A stretch of DNA of 64,000 bases from Gordius sp. MW1 (lineage: Eukaryota > Nematomorpha > Gordioida > Gordea > Gordiidae). Under the pieces are notes generated by a model. That model ran no database searches. It saw only the letters and a list, made by a program, of their open reading frames with translations, and was not told the DNA's origin. Where the stretch lies: assembly GCA_964036665.1 (NCBI GenBank), contig OZ038530.1:1612001-1676000 (forward strand). Direction: 5' to 3'. The translations under genes were made by a program, and so were the position numbers. Positions 14,530 to 26,690 of this stretch are shown here, piece by piece. How positions within the stretch are numbered: the stretch's first letter is position 1; the number at the start of each line of letters is the position of its first letter.

Positions 14530-16470
14530 AATAATTTGGCTTTAATTTGCTATCTAAGCATTATTTACGTTGGAAGGACGGACGGTCACGGATGGTCACG
14601 GATTGTCACGGACGGTCACGGACGGTCACGGACGGTCACGGACGGTCACGGACGGTCACGGATGGTCACGGACGGTCACGGATGGTCACGGATGGTCACG
14701 GTAGGACAACAAAAAGCGAGCCCATAAATTGCATAGCAATTAAAAAATAAATAATTTGGCTTTAATTTGCTATCTAAGCATTATTTACGTTGGAAGGACG
14801 GACGGACACGGGACACGGACGGTCACGAATGGTCACGGACGGTCACGGATGGTCACGGACGGTCACGGATGGTCACGGATTGTCACGGACTATCACGGAT
14901 GGTCACGGACGGTCACGGACGCTCACGGATGGTCACGGACGGTCACGGACGGTCACGGATGGTCACGGACGGTCACGGATGGTCACGGATGGTCACGGAC
15001 GGACAACGGACGGACAACAAAAAGCAAGACCCAAAAATTGCATAGCAATTAAAAAATAAATAATTTGGCTTTAATTTGATATCTATCTAAGCATTATTTA
15101 CGTTGGGCAGGACGGACGGACACGGACAAACAACGGACGGTCACGGATGGACACGGACGGACACGGACGGTCACGGAGGGTTACGGATGGTCACGGACGG
15201 ACAACGGACGGACAACAAAAAGCGAGACACATAAATTGCATAGCAATTAAAAAATAAATAATGTGGCTTTAATTTGCTATCTAAGCATTATTTACGTTGG
15301 AAGGACGGACGGACAACGGACGGTCACGGACAGACACGGACGGACAACTGACGGACACGGACGCACAACGGACGGACAACAAAAAGCGAGCCCATAAATT
15401 GCAGATCAATTAAAAAAATAAATAATTTGGCTTTAATTTGATATCTATCTAAGCATTATTTAACGGACAACAAAAAGCGAGACACATAAATTGCATAGCA
15501 ATTAAAAAATAAATAGTGTGGCTTTAATTTGCTATCTAAGCATTATTTACGTTGGAAGGACGGACGGACAACGGACGGTGACGGACGGACACGGACGGTC
15601 ACGGACGGACAACAAAAAGCGAGCCCATAAATTGAGTAGCAATTAAAAAAATTAAAAATTTGGCTTTAATTTGATATCTATCTAAGTATTATTTACGTTG
15701 GAAGGACGGACGGACAACGGACGGACACGGACCGTCACGGATGGTCACGGACGGTCACGGATGGTCACGGATGGTCACGGACGGTCACGGACGGACACGG
15801 ACGGACACGAACGGTCACGGACGGTCACGGACGGACACGGACGGACACGGACGGACACGGACGGTCACGGACGGTCACGGACGGACAACGGACGGACAAC
15901 AAAAAGCGAGATCCAAAAATTGCATAGCAATTAAAAAATAAATAATTTGGCTTTAATTTGCTATCTAAGCATTATTTACGTTGGAAGGACGGACGGACAA
16001 CAGACGGTCACGGACAGACACGGACGGACAACTGACGGACACGGACGCACAACTGACGGACAACAAAAAGCGAGACCCAAAAATTGCCAAGCAATTAAAA
16101 AATAAATAATTTGGCTTTAATTTGCTATCTAAGCATTATTTACGTTGGAAGGACGGACGGACAACGGACGGACACGGATAGTCACGGATGGTCACGGATG
16201 GTCACGGACGGTCACGGACGGTCACGGATAGTCACGGATGGTCACGGACGGTCACGGACGGTCACGGATGGTCACGGATGGACACGGACGGTCACGGATG
16301 GTCACGGAAGGTCACGGATGGTCACGGATGGTCACGGACGGTCACGGATGGTCACGGACGGTCACGGATGTTCACGGACGGTCACGGATGGTTACGGATC
16401 GTCACGGAAGGACAACGGACGGACAACAAAAAGCGAGCCCATAAATTGCATAGCAATTAAAAAATAAATA
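14530..16470 (+). repeat. Higher-order block recurring at a distance
   Basis: The cassette order seen at about 7056-8460 and 5690-6250 reappears here. It includes the GGACACGGGACACGG cassette near 14810, the zero-array spacer fusion near 15460, the TTGAGTAGC spacer near 15632 and the TTGCCAAGC relative of the TTGCTAAGC spacer near 16084. Intervening cassettes at about 10.4-14.5 kb are of other types, so block order has been reshuffled. Confidence 0.7.
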
Positions 16471-16727
16471 ATTTGGCTTTAATTTGCTATCTAAGCATTA
16501 TTTACGTTGGAAGGACGGACGGTCACGGATGGTCACGGATTGTCACGTATGGTCACGGATGGTCACGGACGGTCACGGACGGTCACGGACGGTCACGGAT
16601 TGTCACGAACGGTCACGGATGGTCACGGATGACGGACGGTCACCGATGGTCACGGACGGTCACGGATGGTCACGGATGGTCACGGACGGACAACAAAAAG
16701 CGAGCCCATAAATTGCATAGCAATTAA

Positions 16728-18140
16728 AAAATAAATAATTCGGCTTTAATTTGCTATCTAAGCATTATTTACGTTGGAAGGACGGACGAACACGGACGGA
16801 CACGGATGGTCACGGACGGTCACGGACGGTCACGGACTATCACGGATGGTTCCGGACGGTCACGGACGGTCATGGATGGTCACGGACGGTCACGGATGGT
16901 CACGGACGGTCACGGATGGTCACGGATGGTCACGGACGGTCACGGACGGTCACGGACGGTCACGGATGGTCACGGACGGTCACGGACGGACACGGACGGA
17001 CACGGACGGACACGGACGGTCACGGACGGTCACGGACGGACACGGACGAACACGGACGGACAACGGACGGACAACAAAAAGCGAGACCCAAAAATTGCAT
17101 AGCAATTAAAAAATAAATAATGTGGCTTTAATTTGCTATCTAAGCATTATTTACGTTGGAAGGACGGACGGTCACGGATGGTCACGGATAGTCACGGACG
17201 GTCACGGATGGTCACGGACGGTCACGGACGGTCACGGACGGTCACGGACGGTCACGGACGGTCACGGATGGTCACGGACGGTCACGGATGGTTACGGATG
17301 GTCACGGACGGACAACAAAAAGCGAGCCCATAAATTGCATAGCAATTAAAAAATAAATAATTCGGCTTTAATTTGCTATCTAAGCATTATTTACGTTGGA
17401 AGGACGGACGAACACGGACGGACACGGATGGTCACGGACGGTCACGGACGGTCACGGACTATCACGGATGGTCCCGGACGGTCACGGACGGTCATGGATG
17501 GTCACGGACGGTCACGGATGGTCACGGACGGTCACGGATGGTCACGGATGGTCACGGACGGTCACGGACGGTCACGGACGGTCACGGACGGTCACGGATG
17601 GTCACGGACGGTCACGGACGGACACGGACGGACACGGACGGACACGGACGGTCACGGACGGTCACGGACGGACACGGACGAACACGGACGGACAACGGAC
17701 GGACAACAAAAAGCGAGACCCAAAAATTGCATAGCAATTAAAAAATAAATAATGTGGCTTTAATTTGCTATCTAAGCATTATTTACGTTGGAAGGACGGA
17801 CGGTCACGGATGGTCACGGATGGTCACGGACGGTCACGGACGGTCACGGACTATCACGGATGGTCCCGGACGGTCACGGACGGTCATGGATGGTCACGGA
17901 CGGTCACGGATGGTCACGGACGGTCACGGATGGTCACGGATGGTCACGGACGGTCACGGACGGTCACGGACGGTCACGGATGGTCACGGACGGTCACGGA
18001 CGGACACGGACGGACACGGACGGACACGGACGGACACGGACGGTCACGGACGGTCACGGACGGACACGGACGAACACGGACGGACAACGGACGGACAACA
18101 AAAAGCGAGACCCAAAAATTGCATAGCAATTAAAAAATAA
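16728..18140 (+). repeat. Local tandem amplification of one long cassette
   Basis: Three near-identical long cassettes begin near 16751, 17373 and 17765. All contain the run CACGGACTATCACGG, then a CCCGG or TCCGG variant, then GGTCATGGATGG, and all end in mixed GGACACGG monomers with a GGACGAACACGG variant. The 622-bp and 392-bp steps show amplification of one-cassette and two-cassette units. Confidence 0.75.
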
Positions 18141-20845
18141 ATAATGTGGCTTTAATTTGCTATCTAAGCATTATTTACGTTGGAAGGACGGACGGACAAC
18201 GGACGGTCACGGATGGACACGGACGGACACGGACGGTCACGGAAGGTTACGGATGGTCACGGACGGACAACGGACGGACAACAAAAAGCGAGACACATAA
18301 ATTGCATAGCAATTAAAAAATAAATAATGTGGCTTTAATTTGCTATCTAAGCATTATTTACGTTGGAAGAACGGACGGACAACGAACGGTCACGGACAGA
18401 CACGGACGAACAACTGACGGACACGGACGCACAACGGACGGACAACAAAAAGCGAGACCCAAAAATTGCATAGCAATTAAAAAATAAATAATTTGGCTTT
18501 AATTTGCTATCTAAGCATTATTTACGTTGGAAGGACGGACGGACAACGGCACGGATAGTCACGGATGGTCACGGATGGTCACGGACTGTCACGGAAGGTC
18601 ACGGATGGTCACGGATGGACACGGACGGTCACGGATGGTCACGGAAGGTCACGGACGGTCACGGACGATCACGCACGGTCACGGATGGTCACGGATGGTC
18701 ACGGACGGACAACGGACGGACAACAAAAAGCGAGACACATAAATTGCATAGCAATTAAAAAATAAATAATGTGGCTTTAATTTGCTATCTAAGCATTATT
18801 TAGGTTGGAAAAACGGATGGTCACGGATGGTCACGGACTATCACGGATGGTCACGGACGGTCACGGACGCTCACGGATGGTCACGGACGGTCACGGACGG
18901 TCACGGATGATCACGGACGGTCACGGATGGTCACGGATGGTCACGGACGGACAACGGACGGACAACAAAAAGCGAGACACATAAATTGCATAGCAATTAA
19001 AAAATAAATAGTGTGGCTTTAATTTGCTATCTAAGCATTATTTACGTTATAAGGACGGACGGACAACAAAAAGCGAGCCCATAAATTGAGTAGCAATTAA
19101 AAAAATTAAAAATTTGGCTTTAATTTGATATCTATCTAAGCATTATTTACGTTGGAAGGACGGACGGACAACGGACGGACACGGACCGTCACGGATGGTC
19201 ACGGACGGTCACGGATGGTCACGGATGGTCACGGACGGTCACAGACGGACACGGACGGACACGAACGGTCACGGACGGTCACGGACGGACACGGACGGTC
19301 ACGGACGGTCACGGACGGACAACGGACGGACAACAAAAAACGAGCCCATAAATTGCATAGCAATTAAAAAATAAATAATTCGGCTTTAATTTGCTATCTA
19401 AGCATTATTTACGTTGGAAGGACGGACGAACACGGACGGACACGGATGGTCACGGACGGTCACGGATGGTCACGGACGGTCACGGACTATCACGGATGGT
19501 CACGGATGGTCACGGATGGTCACGGATGGTCACGGATGGTCACTGGCTTTAATTTGCTATCTAAGCATTATTTACGTTGGAAGGACGGACGGACAACGGA
19601 CGGTCACGGACAGACACGGACGGACAACTGACGGACACGGACGGACAACGGACGGACAACAAAAAGCGAGACCCAAAAATTGCAGTCACGGACGGTCACG
19701 GATGGTCACGGATGGTCACGGACGGACACAGACGGGCACGAACGGTCACGGACGGTCACGGACGGACACGGACGGTCACGTATGGTCACGGACGGTCACG
19801 GACGGTCACGGATGGTCACGGACGGTCACGGATGGTCACGGATGGTCACGGACGGTCACGGATGGTCACGGACGGTCACGGACGGTCACGGATGGTCACG
19901 GACGGTCACGGATGGTCACGGACGGTCACGGATGGTCACGGACGGTCACGGACGGACAACGGACGGACAACAAAAAGCGAGACACATAAATTGCATAGCA
20001 ATTAAAAAATAAATAATGTGGCTTTAATTTGCTATCTAAGCATTATTTACGTTGGAAGGACGGACGGTCACGGATGGTCACGGATTGTCACGGACGGTCA
20101 CGGATGGTCACGGACGGTCACGGACGGTCACGGACGGTCACGGATGGTCACGGACGGTCACGGATGGTCACGGATGGTCACGGATGGTCACGGTAGGACA
20201 ACAAAAAGCGAGCCCATAAATTGCATAGCAATTAAAAAATAAATAATTTGGCTTTAATTTGATATCTATCTAAGCATTATTTACGTTGGAAGGACGGACG
20301 GACAACGGACGGTCACGGATGGACACGGACGGACACTGACGGTCACGGATGGTCACGGACGGACAACGGACGGACAATAAAAAGCGAGACACATAAATTG
20401 CATAGCAATTAAAAAATAAATAATTTGGCTTTAATTTGATATCTATCTAAGCATTATTCACGGTGGAAGGACGGACGGTCACGGACGGTCACGGATGGTC
20501 ACGGATGGTCACGGACGGTCACGGACGGTCACGGATGGTCACGGACGGTCACGGATAGTCACGGATGGTCACGGACGGTCACGGACGGTCACGGACGGAC
20601 ACGGACGGTCACGGACGGACAACAAATAGCGAGCCCATAAATTGAGTAGCAATTAAAAAAATTAAAAATTTGGCTTTAATTTGATATCTATCTAAGCATT
20701 ATTTACGTTGGAAGGACGGACGGACAACGGACGGACACGGACCGTCACGGATGGTCACGGATCGTCACGGACGGTCACGGATGGTCATGGATGGTCACGG
20801 ACGGTCACGGACGGACACGGACGGACACGGACTATCACGGATGGT

Positions 20846-20976
20846 AGCGGGTATTTTCACGCTAAAACAGAAGGAGTTACAAGGAAAAGTAATGTGTATA
20901 AATTTGAAGGCTCATTTTTTTAAAAATTCGGGATTGCCATTGGTTATACGAGAAAACATAAAAGATGAAAATCCTC
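20846..20976. other. Unique junction at forward-to-reverse satellite switch (copy A)
   Basis: 131 bp of non-satellite sequence separates a forward array ending in GGATGGT from a reverse array starting GTGACCATCCGTGACC. It is AT-rich, has no coding signal that I recognise, and is not seen elsewhere in the window except in copy B. Confidence 0.85.
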
Positions 20977-23900
20977 GTGACCATCCGTGACCGTCCGTGA
21001 CCGTCCGTGACCATACGTGACCGTCCGTGACAATCCGTGACCATCAGTGACCGTCCGTCCTTCCAACCTAAATAATGCTTAGATAGCAAATTAAAGCCAA
21101 ATTATTTATTTTTTAATTGCTATGCAATTTATGGGCTCGCTTTTTTTGTCCGTCCGTTGTCCATCCGTGTCCGTCCGTCCTGCCCAACGTAAAAAATGCT
21201 TAGATACATATCAAATTAAAGCCAAAATGATTTATTTTTTAATTGCTCTGCAATATATGGGCTCGCTTGTGTCCGTCCCTGTCCGTCCGTGTCCGTCCGT
21301 GTCGTTCCGTGACCGTCCGTTACCGTCCGTGACCATCCGTGACTATCCGGGACCATCCGTAACCATCCGTGACCGTCCGTGACCATCCGTGACCGTCCGT
21401 GACCATCCGTGACCGTCCGTGTCCATCCGTGACCATCCGTGACTGTCCGTGACCGTCCGTGACCATCCGTGACCGTCCGTGACCATCCGTGACTATCCGT
21501 GACCGTCCGTGACCGTCCGTTACCATCCGTGACTATCCGTGACCGTCCGTGACGATTCGTGACCGTCCGTGACCGTCCGTGACCATCCGTGACCGTCCGT
21601 TACCATCCGTGACCGTCCGTGTCCGTCCGTTGTCCGTCCGTCCTTCCAACGTAAATAATGCTTAGATAGATATCAAATTAAAGCCAAATTATTTATTTTT
21701 TAATTGCTATGCAATTTATGGGCTCGCTTTTTTTTGTCCGTCCGTTGTCCGTCCATGACCATCCGTGACCGTCCGTGACCATCTGTGACTATCCGTGACC
21801 GTCCGTGACCATCCGTGATAGTCCGTGACCATCCGTGACCGTGCGTGACCGTCCGTGACCATCCGTGTCCGTCCGTGACCGTCCGTGACCATCCGTCCTT
21901 CCAACGTAAATAATGCTTAGGTAGATATCAAATTAAAGCCAAATTATTTATTTTTTAATTGCTATGCAATCTATGGGCTCGCTTTTTGTTGTCCGTCCGT
22001 GACCATCCGTGACCATCCGTGACCGTCCGTGACCGTCCGTGACCGTCCGTGACCGTCCGTGACCATCCGTGACCGTCCGTGACCGTCCGTGACCGTCCGT
22101 GACCATCCGTGACCATCCGTGACCGTCCGTCCTTTCAACGTAAATAATGCTTAGATAGATATCAAATTAAAGCCAAATTTTTAATTTTTTTAATTGCTAC
22201 TCAATTTATGGGCTCGCTTTTTGTTGTCCGTCCGTGACCGTCCGTGTCCGTCCGTGACCGTCCGTGACCGTCCGTGACCGTCCGTGACCGTCCGTGACCG
22301 TCCGTGACCATCCGTGTTCGTCCGTTGTCCGTCCGTCCTTCCAACGTAAAAAATGCTTAGATAGATATCAAATTAAAGCCAAATTATTTATTTTTTAAAT
22401 GCTATGCAATTTATGGGCTCACTTTTTATTGTCCGTCCGTTGTCCGTCCGTGACCATCCGTGACCCTCCGTGTCCGTCCGTGTCCATCCGTGACCGTCCG
22501 TTTTCCGTCCGTCCTTCCAACGTAAATAATTCTTAGATAGCAAATTAAAGCCAAATTATTTATTTTTTAATTGCTATGCAATTTTTGGGTCTCGTTTTTG
22601 TTGTCCGTCCGTGTCCGTCCGTAACAGCCCGTAACTGTCCGTGTCCGTCCGTGTCCGTTCGTGTCCGTCCGTTCTCCGTCCATCCTTCCAACGTAAATAA
22701 TGCTTAGATATCAAATTAAAGCCAAATTATTTATTTTTTAATTGCTATGCAATTTATGGGCTCGTATTTTGTTGTCCGTCCGTTGTGCGTCCGTGTCCGT
22801 CAGTTGTCCGTCCGTGTCCGTCCGATGTCCGTCCGTGACCGTTTGTGTCCGTCCGTGTCCGTCCGTCCTGCCCAACGTAAATAATGCTTAGATAGATATC
22901 AAATTAAAGCCAAATTATTTATTTTTTAAATTTTTGGGTCTCGCTTTTTGTTGTCCGTACGTTGTCCGTCCGTGTCCGTCCGTCCTGCCCAACGTAAATA
23001 ATGCTTAGATACATATCAAATTAAAGCCAAAATGATTTATTTTTTAATTGCTCTGCAATATATGGGCTCGCTTGTGTCCGTCCCTGTCCGTCCGTGTCGT
23101 TCCGTGACCGTCCGTTACCGTCCGTGACCATCCGTGACTATCCGTGACCATCCGCGACCATCCGCGACCATCCGCGACCATCCGTGACCATCCGTGACCG
23201 TCCGTGACCGTCCGTGACCGTCCGTGACCATCCGTGACCGTCCGTGACCATCCGTGACCATCCGTGACCATCCGTGACCGTCCGTGACAATCCGTGACCT
23301 TCCGTGACCATCCGTGACCGTCCGTGTCCATCCGTGACCATCCGTGACCGTCCGTGACCGTCCGTGACCATTCGTGACCGTCCCTGACCGTCCGTGACCA
23401 TCCGTGACTATCGGTGACCGTCCGTGACCGTCCGTGACCGTCCGTGACCATCCGTGACTATCCGTGACCGTCCGTAACCATCCGTGACCGTCCGTGACCA
23501 TCCGTGACCGTCAGTGACCATCCGTGACCGTCCGTGACCATCCGTGACCGTCCGTGACCATCCGTGACCGTCCGTGATCATCCGTGACCATCCGTTACCG
23601 TCCGTGACCGTCCGTGACCATACGTGACCGTCCGTGACCATCCGTGACCGTCCGTCCTTCCAACGTAAATAATGCTTAGATAGCAAATTAAAGCCAATGC
23701 AATTTATGGGCTCGCTTTTTGTTGTCCGTCCGTTGTCCGTCCGTGACGATCCGTGACGATCCGTGACCGTCCGTCCTTCCAACCTAAATAATGCTTAGAT
23801 AGCAAATTAAAGCCATATTATTTATTTTTTAATTGCTATGCAATTTATGGGCTCGCTTTTTGTTGTCCGTACGTTGTCCGTCCGTGTCCGTCCGTCCTGC

Positions 23901-24419
23901 CCAACGTAAATAATGCTTAGATACATATCAAATTAAAGCCAAAATGATTTATTTTTTAATTGCTCTGCAATATATGGGCTCGCTTGTGTCCGTCCCTGTC
24001 CGTCCGTGTCCGTCCGTGTCGTTCCGTGACCGTCCGTTACCGTCCGTGACCATCCGTGACTATCCGTGACCATCCGTGACCATCCGTGACCGTCCGTGAC
24101 CGTCCGTGACCATCCGTGATTGTCCGTGACCATCCGTGACCGTCCGTGACCATCCGTGACCATCCGTGACCATCCGTGACCGTCCGTGTCCATCCGGACC
24201 ATCCGTGACCGTCCGTGACCGTCCGTGACCATCCGTTACCGTCCGTGACCGTCCATGACCATCCGTGACTATCCGTGACCGTCTGTGATAGTCCGTGACA
24301 AGCCGTGACCGTCCGTGACCATCCGTGACCGTCCGTGACCGTCCGTGACCATCCGTGATCGTCCGTGACCATCCGTGACCGTCCGTCCTTCCAACGTAAA
24401 TAATGCTTAGATAGCAAAT
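20977..24419 (-). repeat. Inverted satellite domain (copy A)
   Basis: The same cassettes as in domain 1 but on the complementary strand (monomer GTCCGTGACC). It includes spacers of the divergent type CATATATTGCAGAGC with TTGGGCAGG near 21210-21260, 22990-23070 and 23900-23980. It ends in a spacer truncated at TAGATAGCAAAT. Confidence 0.95.
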
Positions 24420-24700
24420 AAAAATGTTAAAAGGGGCAAGCCCCTTTAAGGGGGTATGGGTGGGTGGGAGTATTAGTTAGTATTAGTTAGTATTAGTTAA
24501 TATTAGTTAGTATTCTGTAGTGGCAGAATCTATGCCTAGAAGTTAAGATTCTAATATGTGTATTTACACCTTCAGATTTGGTCCTTTTCGAATTTCTACT
24601 AAGCCAAGCATCTTTATTAGTAAGAATATCGTTTTTTACGCTTCTTGAGCGAAAGATGCTTGGCTCAGTACAAATTCGAAAAAGACCAAATAAAGTACTG
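24420..24700. other. Unique junction at reverse-to-forward satellite switch (copy A)
   Basis: 281 bp of non-satellite DNA. In order it holds a short palindrome AAGGGGCAAGCCCCTT, a T/G-rich stretch, four units of a TTAGTATTAG-type 10-bp repeat, and a long hairpin annotated separately. Forward satellite resumes at ATGGTCACGG. No protein is recognisable. Confidence 0.85.
24576..24691 (-). other. Long hairpin (36-40 bp stem) at the satellite junction, copy A
   Basis: Arms at 24576-24615 and 24652-24691 are near-perfect inverted repeats around a 36-nt loop. The core 36-bp stem has three mismatches as DNA. Two of these become G.U wobbles if the minus strand is transcribed, leaving one G-G mismatch. 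That makes a minus-strand RNA hairpin the better-paired product. Size and pairing resemble a microRNA precursor or a small TIR element remnant; the sequence alone cannot decide between them. Confidence 0.7.
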
Positions 24701-26559
24701 ATGGTCACGGACGGTCACGGATGGTCACGGAGGGTCACGGACGGTCACGGATGGTCACGGATGGTCACGGACGGTCACGGATGATCACGGACGGACAACG
24801 GACGGACAACAAAAAGCGAGCCCATAAATTGCATAGCAATTAAAAAATAAATAATTTGGCTTTAATTTGATATCTATCTAAGCATTATTTACGTTAGAAG
24901 GACGGACGGAAACGGACGGTCACGGATCGTCACGGACGGTCACGTATGGTCACGGACGGTCACGTATGGTCACGGACGGTCACGGACGATGACGGATAGT
25001 AACGGATGGTCACGGACGGTCACGGATGGTCACGGATGGTCACGGATGGTCACGGACGGTCACGAACGGTCACGGACGGTCACGGACGGTCACGGACGGA
25101 CAACAAAAAGCGAGACACATAAATTGCATAGCAATTAAAAAATAAATAATTTGGCTTTAATTTGATATCTATCTAAGCATTATTTACGTTAGAAGGACGG
25201 ACGGACAACAGACGGACACGGACGGTCACGGATAGTCACGGACGGTCACGGATGGTCACGGACGGTCACGGACGGACAACGGACGGACAACAAAAAGCAA
25301 GACACATAAATTGCATAGCAATTAAAAAATAAATAATTTGGCTTTAATTTGATATCTATCTAAGCATTATTTACGTTGGAAGGACGGACGGACAACGGAC
25401 GGACACGGACGGTCACGGACGGTCCCGGATGGTCACGGATGGACAACGGACAGACAACAAAAAGCGAGCCCATAAATTGCATAGCAATTAAAAAATAAAT
25501 TTGGCTTTAATTTGATATCTATCTAAGCATTATTTACGTTGGAAGGACGGACGGACAACGGACGAACACGGATGGTCACGGATGGTCACGGACGGTCACG
25601 GACGGACAACGGACGGACAACAAAAAGCGAGACACATAAATGGCATAGCAATTAAAAAATAAATAATTTAGCTTTAATTTGATCTCTATCTAAGCATTAT
25701 TTACGTTGGAAGGACGGACGGACCACGGACGGACACGGACGGTCACGGATGGTCACGGATGGTCACGGACGGTCACGGATAGTCACGGACGGTCACGGAG
25801 GGTCACAGACGGACAACGGACGGACAACAAAAAGCGAGACACATAAATTGCATAGAAATTAAAGATAAATAATTTGTCTTTAATTTGATATCTATCTAAG
25901 CATTATTTACGTTGGAAGGACGGACGGACAACGGACGGACACGGACGGTCACGGACGGTCCCGGACGGTCCCGGATGGTCACGGACGGACAACGGACGGA
26001 CAACAAAAAGCGAGCCCATAAATTGCATAGCAATTAAAAAATAAATAATTTGGCTTTAATTTGCTATCTAAGCATTATTTACGATCACGGAAGGTCACGG
26101 ACGGTCACGGATAGTCACGGACGGTCACGGACGGACAACGAACGGACAACAAAAAGCGAGACACATAAATTGCATAGCCAATAAAAAAATAAATAATTTG
26201 GCTTTAATTTGATATCTATCTAAGCATTATTTACGTTGGAAGGACGGACGGACAACGGACGGTCACGGACGGTCACGGACGGTCACGGACGGACACGGAC
26301 GGTCACGGACGGACACGGACGGTCACGGACGGACAACAAAAAGCGAGCCCATAAATTGAGTAGCAATTAAAAAAATTAAAAATTTGGCTTTAATTTGATA
26401 TCTATCTAAGCATTATTTACGTTGGAAGGACGGACGGACAACGGACGGACACGGACCGTCACGGATGGTCACGGATCGTCACGGACGGTCACGGATGGTC
26501 ATGGATGGTCACGGACGGTCACGGACGGACACGGACGGACACGGACTATCACGGATGGT
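24701..26559 (+). repeat. Forward satellite between the two inverted domains
   Basis: Short cassettes with 3-20 monomers. They include GGTCCCGG monomer variants near 25420 and 25950, a spacer missing part of its A/T block near 25495, a spacer lacking the GTTGGAAGGACGG end near 26083, and a spacer with ATAGCCAATAAAA near 26175. All of these recur 5.7 kb downstream. Confidence 0.92.
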
Positions 26560-26690
26560 AGCGGGTATTTTCACGCTAAAACAGAAGGAGTTACAAGGAA
26601 AAGTAATGTGTATAAATTTGAAGGCTCATTTTTTTAAAAATTCGGGATTGCCATTGGTTATACGAGAAAACATAAAAGATGAAAATCCTC
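26560..26690. other. Unique junction at forward-to-reverse switch (copy B)
   Basis: 131 bp, apparently identical to the junction at 20846-20976, with the same flanking monomers on both sides. Confidence 0.85.

Larger units (their letters stand above)
1..20845 (+). repeat. Composite satellite domain 1, forward orientation
   Basis: Uninterrupted head-to-tail cassettes. Each cassette is a run of the 10-bp monomer GGTCACGGAY, with GGACACGGAC and GGACGGACAAC variants at the edges, followed by an AT-rich spacer of about 105 bp. The spacer reads in order: AACAAAAAGCGAGCCCATAA, palindrome AATTGCATAGCAATT, AAAAAATAAATAATTTGGC, then ATCTAAGCATTATTTACG and TTGGAAGGACGG. The number of monomers per cassette varies widely, from none near position 275 to about 28 near 10741. 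No unrelated sequence of appreciable length interrupts the domain. Open frames inside it are a by-product of the 10-bp period and are not annotated as genes. Confidence 0.97.
20590..26303. repeat. 5.7-kb segmental duplication, copy A
   Basis: Contains a short forward array, a 131-bp unique junction, a 3.4-kb inverted satellite domain, a second unique junction of 281 bp and 1.6 kb of forward cassettes. The whole arrangement repeats 5714-5743 bp downstream with small indels. Both junctions and both orientation switches are duplicated, so the inversion predates the duplication. Confidence 0.9.
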
